DNA of 8,722 nt from Cyanobium sp. NIES-981 (GTDB taxonomy: Bacteria > Cyanobacteriota > Cyanobacteriia > PCC-6307 > Cyanobiaceae), in NCBI GenBank assembly GCA_945907085.1, contig CAMDSS010000068.1:1-8722 (forward strand), read 5' to 3'. The first letter of the stretch is position 1; each line of letters opens with the position of its first letter. Shown piece after piece: positions 1 to 6,355 of the stretch. Position numbers and translations under genes: made by a program. Under the pieces are notes generated by a model. It had not been told where the DNA came from. It made no database searches and saw nothing but the letters and a program-made list of their open reading frames with translations.

Positions 1-81
1 GGGCCTGGGGCATCAAAAAAACGAGGCCGCCGGGCCCGATGGTGCCTTCTTTTTAAGATCCAGGCACTTCTCCCTGCCGCA

Positions 82-894
82 ATGCTCTGGCCCTGGCGCC
101 GCAAAACCCGACGAGCCATGGCGCGCATCGCCATTGAGGGGCCGATTGGCGGCGCCACCCGCACCCGGGTGCTCAAGGCGATCAAACAAGTTCAGGACAG
201 GGAATGTGCCGCCCTGCTGCTGCGGATCGACAGCCCCGGCGGCACCGTGGGCGACAGCCAGGAAATCCATGGCGCCCTGCTGCGGTTGAAGCAAAAGGGC
301 TGCAAGGTGGTGGCCAGTTTTGGCAACATCTCTGCCTCCGGCGGGGTGTATCTGGGGGTGGCCGCCGACAAAATCGTGGCCAATCCCGGCACCATTACCG
401 GTTCGATTGGGGTGATCCTGCGCGGCAACAACCTCTCCAAGCTGTTGGAGCGGGTGGGCGTGAGTTTTGAAACGGTCAAAAGCGGCCTGTTCAAGGACAT
501 CCTGTCGCCGGATCGGGCCCTAAGTGGGGCCGAGCGCGATCTGCTGCAAAGCCTGATCGATTCGAGCTATGCCCAATTTGTGGAGGCTGTAGCCACCGGC
601 CGCGCCCTGAGCGAGGCCACGGTTCGGGGGTTTGCCGATGGCCGGGTCTTTACCGGGGCCCAAGGGCTCGAGCTGGGCCTGGTGGATGCCCTCGGTGATG
701 AGGAAACTGCCCGGTTACTGGCAGCTGAATTGGCTGGCCTCGATCCCGAGAAGACCAAGCCGATCACCTTTGGCACCCCCCCCAAGCGCTTTGGCGGCGT
801 GCTGCCCGGCCGGGGCCAACTGCGCGGGGTGCTCGAGGCCCTGAGCCTGGAGCTGGCCTGGAGCGGCCAACCCCTCTGGCTCTACCGGCCATGA
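82..894 (+). CDS. sppA: Short-form SppA signal peptide peptidase / S49 serine protease
   Basis: This is a 270-residue member of peptidase family S49 (SppA/protease IV), which cleaves leftover signal peptides and other membrane-associated substrates with a Ser-Lys dyad. The family signature is clear. RIDSPGG is at residues 48-54, GNISASGG at 81-88 carries the likely nucleophile Ser86, and SGLFKDI at 134-140 carries the likely general base Lys138. NPGTITGSIGV (101-111) and the FADGRVFTG segment (184-192) are also typical. It is a half-length form, unlike the roughly 600-residue tandem-domain protease IV. No N-terminal membrane anchor is seen: the protein starts with a basic MLWPWRRKTRR stretch, so it is probably cytoplasmic or peripheral. 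The ATG start is chosen because this W-P-W-R-R-K beginning is what I recall from picocyanobacterial homologues. Its stop overlaps the aroH start, which suggests translational coupling. A run of eight Cs at 776-783 keeps the frame intact. Confidence 0.93.
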   Translation: MLWPWRRKTRRAMARIAIEGPIGGATRTRVLKAIKQVQDRECAALLLRIDSPGGTVGDSQEIHGALLRLKQKGCKVVASFGNISASGGVYLGVAADKIVANPGTITGSIGVILRGNNLSKLLERVGVSFETVKSGLFKDILSPDRALSGAERDLLQSLIDSSYAQFVEAVATGRALSEATVRGFADGRVFTGAQGLELGLVDALGDEETARLLAAELAGLDPEKTKPITFGTPPKRFGGVLPGRGQLRGVLEALSLELAWSGQPLWLYRP

Positions 895-1280
895 CCAGCT
901 CCATGGGCTCCAACCGCCAGCTGCGGGCCCTGCGGGGCGCCACCACCGCTGAGGCCAACACGGTCGAAGCGATCGGCGCTGCCGTGGCCGAGTTGGTGCA
1001 GGCGCTGGTCGAGCGCAACCAACTCATGGGCGACCAGGTGGTGTCGGTGACCTTCTCGGTGACCACCGATTTGGATGCCTGCTTCCCTGCGGCGATCGCC
1101 CGCCGCCAGCCGGGCTGGGAGCAGGTCGCCCTGCTCGATTGCCAGCAGATGGCCGTCGCCGGCGACCTGCCCCGCTGCATCCGGCTGCTGGCCCATGCCT
1201 GGATGGAGGCCAGCCAACCCGTGGTCCATCCCTACCTGCGGGAGGCCTCCCGCCTGCGGCCCGATCGGGCCGCCAGCTAG
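891..1280 (+). CDS. aroH: Chorismate mutase, AroH class
   Basis: A 129-residue monofunctional chorismate mutase that converts chorismate to prephenate on the way to phenylalanine and tyrosine. It aligns by eye along its length with the Bacillus subtilis AroH type (trimeric alpha/beta barrel fold). LRALRGATT (11-19) contains Arg15, matching Bacillus Arg7. FPAAIARR (65-72) matches the loop with Arg63. CIR (96-98) supplies Arg98 for Arg90, and Tyr115 in HPYLREASRLRPD matches Tyr108. The position equivalent to catalytic Glu78 appears to be Gln86, within CQQM. The first ATG overlaps the sppA stop by four bases; a second in-frame ATG at 903 would give 125 residues and is also acceptable, because the conserved part begins only after it. 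The family assignment is firm. Co-transcription with sppA is inferred from the overlap. Confidence 0.92.
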   Translation: MTSSMGSNRQLRALRGATTAEANTVEAIGAAVAELVQALVERNQLMGDQVVSVTFSVTTDLDACFPAAIARRQPGWEQVALLDCQQMAVAGDLPRCIRLLAHAWMEASQPVVHPYLREASRLRPDRAAS

Positions 1281-1352
1281 CTGGCCGGCCACCCGCCCCA
1301 CCAGGGGCTGCTTCGCCTGCTGAGAATTGAAGCACTCCTGGATGGCTCCCCC

Positions 1353-1985
1353 ATGGGCTCCAATCGTTTGCTGAAGACCCTCGGCCATCGCGTCAAAGCC
1401 GTAGGGCTGGGGGCTGGGGCCATTGGCGTCGGGGCCCTAGCTCTGGCTGGCCTGGCCACGGGGCCCATCGCCTCGAGGCTGCTGGTGCAACCCGCCCGGG
1501 CCCAGGCCACCCCGAGCCTGATGGAGTTCCGCTGGGACAACACCAAGGACTACCGCAAGCTCTATTACTTCATGAGCAGCACCAGACCCCTGGAGCGTTC
1601 GGACTACTACTTCATCCTCAAACCCAAAGACCGCAAGACCGCGATCCTCAAGCTGAGCATCACCATCCCCAAGTATTTCAACGCCAAGATCGATCCCAAA
1701 CAGATCAAGCTCTGCAAGATGAGTGAAGGCGGCATGCTGGCGCGCACCCGCTGCGTGAAAGACATCCCCGCCACGATCGAGCTGGCCGACAATGGCAACG
1801 CCATCGAAGTCTTCCCCGAAACCCCCGTCTCTGACGAAGGCACGATCGGGGTTTACATGACGATCTTCAATCCCTTCAACACCGGTATGTATCAGTTCAA
1901 CGCGCTGGCCCAAGCCCCCGGGGACATTCCCATCGCGGGCTATCTGGGCAGTTGGTTGATTCAGATCGAACCTCCCCAGCAGTAA
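1353..1985 (+). CDS. DUF2808 exported protein
   Basis: A 210-residue exported protein of the cyanobacterial DUF2808 family, whose molecular function is not known. The N-terminus has basic residues (Arg5, Lys8, Arg13, Lys15), a Gly/Ala/Leu-rich hydrophobic core at about 17-42, and likely cleavage after Ala-Arg-Ala or Ala-Gln-Ala at residues 50-52. The mature part begins near PSLMEFRWD and is rich in aromatic and beta-type segments (DYRKLYYFMSS, DYYFILKPKDR, IPKYFNAKIDP, VYMTIFNPFN, YLGSWLIQIE). Cys121 and Cys134 bracket a short loop and could form a disulfide in the periplasm. Homologues commonly sit in such small secreted proteins and are suspected to be cell-envelope or lumenal factors; that is inference. 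It lies 72 bases after aroH and ahead of rpmH. The ATG context copies that of the second aroH ATG (see findings). Confidence 0.85.
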   Translation: MGSNRLLKTLGHRVKAVGLGAGAIGVGALALAGLATGPIASRLLVQPARAQATPSLMEFRWDNTKDYRKLYYFMSSTRPLERSDYYFILKPKDRKTAILKLSITIPKYFNAKIDPKQIKLCKMSEGGMLARTRCVKDIPATIELADNGNAIEVFPETPVSDEGTIGVYMTIFNPFNTGMYQFNALAQAPGDIPIAGYLGSWLIQIEPPQQ

Positions 1986-1991
1986 TTTTTT
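1944..1991 (+). terminator. Weak terminator-like structure at the end of the DUF2808 gene
   Basis: CTGGG (1944-1948) can pair with CCCAG (1975-1979), and inside it GGTT (1954-1957) with AACC (1969-1972). Six Ts follow at 1986-1991, just after the stop codon. The stem is interrupted by internal loops and stands six bases from the T run, so it could be partial termination or chance. If real, it would separate the sppA-aroH-DUF2808 genes from rpmH onward. Confidence 0.25.
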
Positions 1992-2008
1992 GCAGTGCCC
2001 AAAAGGGG

Positions 2009-2023
2009 ATCAGGTCACCTGAT
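2009..2023. promoter_or_regulatory. 15-bp inverted repeat upstream of rpmH, possible operator
   Basis: ATCAGGT, one central C, then ACCTGAT: a perfect 7-1-7 inverted repeat in the 91-base gap before rpmH. The one-base centre is too small for the full arms to form an ordinary RNA hairpin, so a dimeric DNA-binding protein site is the simpler reading. It does not match the NtcA (GTA-N8-TAC) or cyanobacterial LexA consensus. No convincing -35/-10 pair was found beside it. Confidence 0.4.
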
Positions 2024-2076
2024 AGGTTGGCCCTAACGCCCATTCACGACGCGACGAGAGGAGCGAGACAGCCGCC

Positions 2077-2214
2077 ATGACCAAACGCACCCTGGAAGGA
2101 ACGAGCCGCAAGCGCAAGCGCGTTTCAGGTTTTCGCGTCCGCATGCGCAGCCACACCGGCCGTCGTGTGATCCGCACCCGTCGCCGCCGCGGCCGGGCGC
2201 GCTTGGCCGTTTAG
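2077..2214 (+). CDS. rpmH: Large ribosomal subunit protein bL34
   Basis: A 45-residue, very basic protein: ribosomal protein L34 of the 50S subunit. It starts MTKRTLEGTSRKRKRVSGF, followed by the family hallmark RMRSHTGRRVIRTRRRRGR and ends ARLAV, which is the usual length and shape for cyanobacterial L34. An AGGAG stretch at 2059-2063 lies 13 bases before the ATG, longer than normal Shine-Dalgarno spacing. It is followed after only five bases by rnpA, the classic rpmH-rnpA pair, so the two are almost certainly co-transcribed. Its own promoter probably lies in the 1986-2076 gap, where the 7-1-7 palindrome sits. Confidence 0.97.
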   Translation: MTKRTLEGTSRKRKRVSGFRVRMRSHTGRRVIRTRRRRGRARLAV

Positions 2215-2219
2215 GCCCC

Positions 2220-2618
2220 TTGGCCTTACCCCTGCGCCACCGGCTGAAGGGACAACGGGTTTTCGACTGCATCTACCGAAAGGGCCGCAAACACCACGGC
2301 CCTTTTTTGGTGTTAAGGCTTCTCAGCGCCCAAGCCAACCTGCTCCCTCCCAGCCAACGCTCGGCGCCGGTGAGCCCCTGGCGCTGTGGGGTGGTGATCA
2401 GCAGCAAGGTGCACAAGCGGTCGGTGCGCCGCAACCGGCTCCGCCGCCTGCTCCACGACCATCTACTCCGCCAACTGGCAGCTGATCCCCCCCCCGCCCA
2501 GGCCCAAGGGCCCCTCTGGCTGCTGATCAGCCTCAAACCCGGCAGCGCCGAACGGGAAGCCGCCCAGCTCCTGGGAGAATGCAGCCAACTTCTGCAACAA
2601 GCAGGCCTAACCCCATGA
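2220..2618 (+). CDS. rnpA: RNase P protein component
   Basis: The 132-residue protein subunit of ribonuclease P, which assists the catalytic RNA in maturing tRNA 5' ends. The N-terminus, ALPLRHRLKGQRVFDCIYRKGRK, has the usual LP-x3-R-L-(K/R)-G opening. The diagnostic RNR helix is present as KRSVRRNRLRRLLHD (66-80), preceded by the strand RCGVVISSKVHK. The start is TTG at 2220; no ATG or GTG gives this conserved beginning. A Pro/Ser-rich stretch at about 40-53 and a Pro/Ala-rich one at about 87-96 look like loop expansions; the latter includes eight consecutive Cs at 2488-2495. Its stop overlaps the next start (ATGA), implying coupled translation with the PH-domain gene. Confidence 0.95.
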   Translation: MALPLRHRLKGQRVFDCIYRKGRKHHGPFLVLRLLSAQANLLPPSQRSAPVSPWRCGVVISSKVHKRSVRRNRLRRLLHDHLLRQLAADPPPAQAQGPLWLLISLKPGSAEREAAQLLGECSQLLQQAGLTP

Positions 2619-3013
2619 GTGCAGAGATCCAGGAATCGGTCTTTTATGAAGGCGGACCCGCCAAGGGCGACCTGATCTTCAACCTGCTGCTGGGCCTCAC
2701 CCTGATTGGCATTCCCTTTGCCGTGGGGGGCATCGTGCGGGCCCTGTGGCTGCGCTTTCGGATCACCAGCCGGCGCATCGAAGTGAACGGGGGCTGGTTG
2801 GGCCGCGAGCGCACCCAGGTGGTGTACAGCCAAATTCGGGAGGTGCGCTGCGTCTCTCGCGCCCTTGGCCTCTGGGGCGACATGGTGGTGGTGCTCTCCG
2901 ATGGCTCCAAGCTGGAAATGCGCTCAGTGCCTAACTTCCGCGGCGTTGAGGCCTACATCGAAGAGCGCCGCGCCGCCAAAAAAGCTGCGGCCCCCAAGGG
3001 CATGGCCGCCTAA
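2615..3013 (+). CDS. Bacterial PH-domain (bPH_2-like) membrane protein
   Basis: A 132-residue protein with one hydrophobic segment at about residues 20-46, followed by a bacterial pleckstrin-homology-like domain. The pattern FRITSRRIEVNGGWLGRE (48-65), QVVYSQIREVRCVSRALG (68-85), then GDMVVVLSDGSKLEMRSVPN (88-107) is characteristic of bPH_2 (YdbS-type) domains. The tail is basic and Ala-rich (RRAAKKAAAPKG). Start ATG 2615 is preferred over an upstream in-frame ATG at 2579 because it gives the four-base overlap with rnpA and begins at the conserved acidic N-terminus. The biochemical role is unknown. Its place between rnpA and yidC suggests a link to membrane-protein biogenesis, which is inference from neighbours only. 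Confidence 0.85.
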   Translation: MSAEIQESVFYEGGPAKGDLIFNLLLGLTLIGIPFAVGGIVRALWLRFRITSRRIEVNGGWLGRERTQVVYSQIREVRCVSRALGLWGDMVVVLSDGSKLEMRSVPNFRGVEAYIEERRAAKKAAAPKGMAA

Positions 3014-3026
3014 GCCGTCCCTGATC

Positions 3027-3041
3027 GGGCACACTGTGCCC
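3027..3041. promoter_or_regulatory. 15-bp inverted repeat upstream of yidC
   Basis: GGGCACA, one central C, then TGTGCCC: a perfect 7-1-7 inverted repeat, or a six-base-pair hairpin with an ACT loop, in the 60-base gap between the PH-domain gene and yidC. No T run follows, so a Rho-independent terminator is unlikely. An operator, an RNA-processing site or a translation-affecting hairpin are the options. Its geometry equals that of the palindrome before rpmH, although the bases differ. Confidence 0.4.
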
Positions 3042-3073
3042 ACGCGTTCCTTTCCCCCAAGCCCCCATCCGTC

Positions 3074-4207
3074 GTGATCGGCTACATCTCCGACAACCTG
3101 CTGCTGCCCATCCTCGATTTCTTCTATGGATTGGTACCCAGCTATGGGCTGGCGATCATTGCGCTGACGGTGGTGATCCGCCTGGCCCTCTTCCCCTTGA
3201 GTGCCGGTTCGATCCGCAATGCCCGCCGCATGCGCATCGCCCAACCGGTGATGCAGAAGCGTCAGGCCGAAATCAAGGCCAAGTACGCCAGCAACCCCCA
3301 GAAGCAGCAGGAAGAACTGGGCAGCTTGATGAAGGAATTCGGGAGCCCCTTGGCGGGCTGCCTGCCCCTGGTGGTGCAGATGCCGATCCTGTTTGCCCTG
3401 TTCGCCACCCTGCGGGGCTCACCGTTCGCCGATGTGCCCTACACCTTGAACCTGAAGGTTCTCCCGGCCGAGCAAATCGCCGCCGTAGAGCCCAAGCCTT
3501 TCAACAGCGCCAGTCACTCGATCTTCGTGACTGAAACCAACCACGTCCCCGTGATTGCCAGCCTGGAGGGCGGCACCAAGCTGGGGGTGGGCGACAAACC
3601 CCAGGTTCAGCTCCACACCAGAGCCGGCGACAGCTTTGCCTCCGTGCTCGAGGGCATCGACAACGGCGACACCTTCAAGCCCTCCTGGAGCGTCTCCAAG
3701 GGTGAGGGGGTCGTGAGCGTGGATCAAAACGGCACCATCACAGCCCTGGCCCCTGGGGATGCCACGGTGGAAGGCAAAATCCCGGGCCTGGCAGCCCGTA
3801 GCGGCTTCCTATTCATCAAGGCCCTGGGCCAGGTGGGCTTCATGACCGATGGCGCGGTCAACTGGGACATCGCCATCCTGGTGGCCGGCTTTGGGGCCAG
3901 CCTGTTTGCGTCCCAAATCCTTTCGGGGATGGGCATGCCAGCCAATCCCCAGCAGTCGACAGCCAACAAGATCACCCCGGTGATGATCACGGGCATGTTC
4001 CTGTTTTTCCCCCTACCGGCTGGGGTGCTGCTCTACATGGTGATCGCCAACGTCTTCCAGGCGCTGCAGACCTTCCTGCTCTCACGGGAGGCCCTGCCCG
4101 ACAACCTGCAGGCAATCCTGGATCAGCAAATGAATCAGCAGCCAGCCGTAGCAGGCGGTCCCGGTGGCGTGGGTCGCTTGCCGTTTGAGCCCAAGGCCAA
4201 AAAGTAA
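3074..4207 (+). CDS. yidC: YidC/Oxa1/Alb3 membrane protein insertase with BIG2-like loop domain
   Basis: A 377-residue membrane insertase that helps proteins, including thylakoid ones, enter and fold in the membrane with or without SecYEG. TM1 spans about 11-42 and carries Arg36, the conserved positive residue of the hydrophilic groove (VVIRLALFPL). A basic cytoplasmic hairpin with RNARRM and QKRQAEIKAKY follows (48-92). TM2 is about 96-115, TM3 about 264-283, and TM4-TM5 about 300-336, with the FFPLPAGVLLYM motif. Between TM2 and TM3, where a short extracytoplasmic loop is normal, lies about 120 residues of soluble sequence. Its end (205-234) has the BIG2 immunoglobulin-like pattern W-S-V ... 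V-S-V-D-x-N-G-T-I-T-A-L-A-P-G-D-A-T-V. The start is GTG. There is no E. coli-type large N-terminal P1 domain. The C-terminus is short and basic (FEPKAKK), so it probably contacts ribosomes weakly at most. Confidence 0.95.
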   Translation: MIGYISDNLLLPILDFFYGLVPSYGLAIIALTVVIRLALFPLSAGSIRNARRMRIAQPVMQKRQAEIKAKYASNPQKQQEELGSLMKEFGSPLAGCLPLVVQMPILFALFATLRGSPFADVPYTLNLKVLPAEQIAAVEPKPFNSASHSIFVTETNHVPVIASLEGGTKLGVGDKPQVQLHTRAGDSFASVLEGIDNGDTFKPSWSVSKGEGVVSVDQNGTITALAPGDATVEGKIPGLAARSGFLFIKALGQVGFMTDGAVNWDIAILVAGFGASLFASQILSGMGMPANPQQSTANKITPVMITGMFLFFPLPAGVLLYMVIANVFQALQTFLLSREALPDNLQAILDQQMNQQPAVAGGPGGVGRLPFEPKAKK

Positions 4208-4219
4208 AAGGCCAAAAAA
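4193..4219 (+). repeat. 15-base tandem duplication spanning the yidC stop codon
   Basis: AAGGCCAAAAA occurs at 4193-4203 and again at 4208-4218, a period of 15 bases, so the last codons of yidC (Lys-Ala-Lys-Lys) are repeated in frame just after the TAA stop. The downstream YceD gene is in the same frame. Confidence 0.75.
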
Positions 4220-4237
4220 CAGCCCCTTTCATCAGCC

Positions 4238-4768
4238 TTGAGCGATCCCCTGCACCCGATCCCCATCCAGGAGCTCAAGGCCCTTGGCACGGCTCACTGC
4301 TGGCAGATCGAGCAAGCCATCGCTGGCCTCGATACGCTCACCCCCGTGCGCGGCCAACTCACGGTGGAACACCGGGGCACCGTGCTGGCGGTGAAGGGGC
4401 AGGCGTCAACCATCGTGACCCTCTGCTGCGACCGCTGCCTGCAGCATTTCAACCACCCCCTCCAAGCCAGCGCCGACGAATCCATCTGGCTAGCCGAAGC
4501 AGGCCTAAGCGAACCCCAAATCCTGGAGCTGGATATGGAGCCATGGCTCTCTAGAGCAACAACTGCAGCGAATGATGGTGCCGACGCCTGCGACCAGCTC
4601 AACCCCCGGGGCAGCTTCGATCCAGAACATTGGGTGTTCGAGCAGCTGAGCCTGCAGTTGCCCATGGTCAACCACTGCGGTTCCGAGTGCCCGGGCCCAC
4701 CCACCTGGAGTAGCGATGGCCGGGGCGGTGATCCCCGCTGGGCTGCCCTGGGCCAGCTCAAATCCTGA
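4238..4768 (+). CDS. YceD/DUF177 family protein
   Basis: A 176-residue protein of the YceD/DUF177 family, linked in bacteria and plastids to 23S rRNA and large-subunit biogenesis. The family's Cys pattern is present: LCCDRCLQ with Cys64 and Cys67, and NHCGSECPG with Cys147 and Cys151, a likely four-Cys metal site. The segment before it (IQELKALGTAHCWQIEQAI, then RGQLTVEHRGTVLAVKGQAS) is a normal beginning for the fold, and WVFEQLSLQLPMV (132-144) is the conserved helix ahead of the second Cys pair. The only suitable start in this frame after the yidC stop is TTG at 4238. It lies 30 bases behind yidC and 13 bases ahead of the ycf46-like gene, so it is probably co-transcribed with both. In many bacteria this family sits beside rpmF; here it travels with rpmH-rnpA-yidC. 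Confidence 0.85.
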   Translation: MSDPLHPIPIQELKALGTAHCWQIEQAIAGLDTLTPVRGQLTVEHRGTVLAVKGQASTIVTLCCDRCLQHFNHPLQASADESIWLAEAGLSEPQILELDMEPWLSRATTAANDGADACDQLNPRGSFDPEHWVFEQLSLQLPMVNHCGSECPGPPTWSSDGRGGDPRWAALGQLKS

Positions 4769-4781
4769 GGCGCTCGCCAGC

Positions 4782-6284
4782 ATGAGCCAAGTCTGGGCTG
4801 ATCAACTCGACCTACTCATTCGCTCCCGCACCCCGATCCTCTGGATCCGCAGCCTGGAAGAGGAACGGGTAGAGGTGTTGCTCGAGGCCGCAGCCCAACG
4901 GCTCGGTGGCCGCAGCCTGCTGCGCTGGGATTTCATTGATGGCCTGAGCGGAGCCCCGAATCGCCAGGGCGAAGCTGCCCGCAATCCCATGGCAGCCCTA
5001 GCCAGCCTGGATGGGCTGCCCGAGGGCCAAGGAGCGATCCTGCTGCTAAGGGATTTCCACCGTTACAGCGATGACCCCGGCGTCTGCCGCCGCCTGCGCA
5101 ACCTGGCCTCCAGCCTGCGCCAGGTGCCCCGCACCCTGGTGATCACGGCACCGGAATGGCAGCTGCCCAGGGAGCTGGAGGATTGCATCACCCTGCTCGA
5201 GCTGCCCCTCCCCGATGCCGCCGCCATCGGCGAGCTGTTGGGCTCCATCGCCAGGGCCAGCGGGATGCCCCTGGACGCGGCGGTCCTGGAGCAACTCACC
5301 GCCGCCTGCCATGGCCTCAGTGAACAAAGAGTGCGCCAAATCGCGGCCCGGGCCCTGGCCCGCCGGGGTTGCCTGGGCGCAGAGGATCTGGCCGAGGTCC
5401 TGGAAGAGAAGCGCCAGGCCATCGCCAAAAGTGAACTGCTGGAGTACTGCCCCAGCGAGGCCACCCCCGCCGACATCGGCGGCCTGGAAGCCCTCAAGCA
5501 TTGGCTCGACCAGCGCCACCGGGCCTTCAGCGAGGAAGCCGAGCGCTACGGCCTGCCCGTGCCCCGGGGGGTGCTGCTGGTGGGACCCCAGGGCACCGGC
5601 AAATCCCTCACCGCCAAAGCCATCGCCCACAGCTGGGGCATGCCCCTGCTGCGGCTGGATGTGGGGCGGCTGTTTGCCGGCCTGGTGGGGGCATCGGAGG
5701 CCCGCACCCGCGACATGATCCAGCGGGCCGAGGCCATGGCGCCCTGCGTGCTGTGGATCGATGAAATCGACAAAGGCTTCGGGGGGGATCCCCGCAGCGA
5801 TGGCGGCACCAGCCAACGGGTGTTGGCCAGCCTGCTCACCTGGATGGCGGAAAAAACCAGCGCTGTGTTTGTGGTGGCCACCGCCAATGGGGTGGAAAAA
5901 CTGCCCGCCGAACTGCTGCGCAAGGGGCGCTTCGATGAAATCTTCCTGCTGGATCTCCCCACCACGGAAGAGCGCAGGGCCATTCTTGATTTGCAGCTGG
6001 GTCGGCGCAGGCCCGCCCACACCATTCCCCTGGAAGTTCTCGCGGATCGCACGGAAGGCTTCTCCGGAGCGGAACTGGAGCAAACCGTGATTGAGGCCAT
6101 GCACCTAGCCTTCGGCGAAAGTCGCGACTTTGGCGAAGCCGATCTGATCACCGCCGCCAGCCAACTGGTGCCCCTCTCCCGCACGGCGAAGGAGCAGCTC
6201 GATGGATTCAAGCAATGGGCCTGCAGCGGCCGGGCCCGGCCGGCCAGCAGATTGCGGGGCGTAACGAACTCCGACGCCAGGTAA
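4782..6284 (+). CDS. ycf46: Ycf46-like AAA ATPase
   Basis: A 500-residue AAA protein resembling Ycf46, a family encoded in cyanobacteria and some algal plastids. The N-terminal half opens with DLLIRSRTPILWIRSLEEER (10-29), the family hallmark, and contains a degenerate P-loop-like fold without an obvious Walker A (AILLLRDFHRY at 85-95 is its Walker B-like strand). The C-terminal half is a complete AAA module. Walker A is GPQGTGKS (268-275), Walker B VLWIDEID (323-330), sensor-1 Asn369 in VATANG, arginine-finger candidates Arg380 and Arg383 in LLRKGRFDE, and sensor-2 region EGFSGAEL (425-432). Work on the Synechocystis homologue has tied it to inorganic-carbon/photosynthesis acclimation, as I recall; the substrate is unknown. 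Start ATG 4782 is preferred over 4716, which would overlap the YceD gene by 53 bases. A terminator follows the stop closely. Confidence 0.88.
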   Translation: MSQVWADQLDLLIRSRTPILWIRSLEEERVEVLLEAAAQRLGGRSLLRWDFIDGLSGAPNRQGEAARNPMAALASLDGLPEGQGAILLLRDFHRYSDDPGVCRRLRNLASSLRQVPRTLVITAPEWQLPRELEDCITLLELPLPDAAAIGELLGSIARASGMPLDAAVLEQLTAACHGLSEQRVRQIAARALARRGCLGAEDLAEVLEEKRQAIAKSELLEYCPSEATPADIGGLEALKHWLDQRHRAFSEEAERYGLPVPRGVLLVGPQGTGKSLTAKAIAHSWGMPLLRLDVGRLFAGLVGASEARTRDMIQRAEAMAPCVLWIDEIDKGFGGDPRSDGGTSQRVLASLLTWMAEKTSAVFVVATANGVEKLPAELLRKGRFDEIFLLDLPTTEERRAILDLQLGRRRPAHTIPLEVLADRTEGFSGAELEQTVIEAMHLAFGESRDFGEADLITAASQLVPLSRTAKEQLDGFKQWACSGRARPASRLRGVTNSDAR

Positions 6285-6300
6285 CAACAGTCGCACCAAG

Positions 6301-6319
6301 CCTGGGGTCCAGGTTTTTT
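6301..6319 (+). terminator. Rho-independent terminator after the ycf46-like gene
   Basis: CCTGG (6301-6305), loop GGT, CCAGG (6309-6313), then six Ts (6314-6319). The stem can be extended outward by one G-T and two A-T pairs. It stands 16 bases past the stop of the AAA gene, which makes it the probable end of the long plus-strand transcription unit. Confidence 0.7.
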
Positions 6320-6355
6320 AGCTCCTACGGTCGAGCCCATGCCGCCGGACCAGCC

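Noticed and set aside
1..81. Possible gene end, terminator or promoter before sppA
   Set aside because: No coding pattern continues into the window; the only pairing, GTGCC with GGCAC, is five bases with a long loop.
1091..1100. GGCGATCGCC, a HIP1-type octamer inside aroH
   Set aside because: Only one copy was found in the window, so it cannot be called a repeat family here; noted only as consistent with cyanobacteria.
776..2495. Runs of eight Cs in sppA (776-783) and rnpA (2488-2495) as phase-variable tracts
   Set aside because: Both genes are housekeeping, both frames are intact, and such runs are expected in GC-rich Pro codons.
2579..2614. Upstream ATG for the PH-domain gene
   Set aside because: The 12 extra residues are only rnpA read in another frame; ATG 2615 gives the coupled four-base overlap.
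4716..4781. Upstream ATG for the AAA gene
   Set aside because: Adds 22 non-conserved residues and overlaps the YceD gene by 53 bases; the conserved Ycf46-like start follows ATG 4782.
5046..6104. Long minus-strand open frame (352 codons) opposite the AAA gene
   Set aside because: Composition is Gly/His/Gln/Pro-rich shadow coding in GC-rich DNA; the plus strand has all AAA motifs.
6215..6355. Longer version of the small membrane protein starting inside the AAA gene
   Set aside because: It would run through the terminator hairpin and has Arg/Gly/Pro-rich shadow composition.
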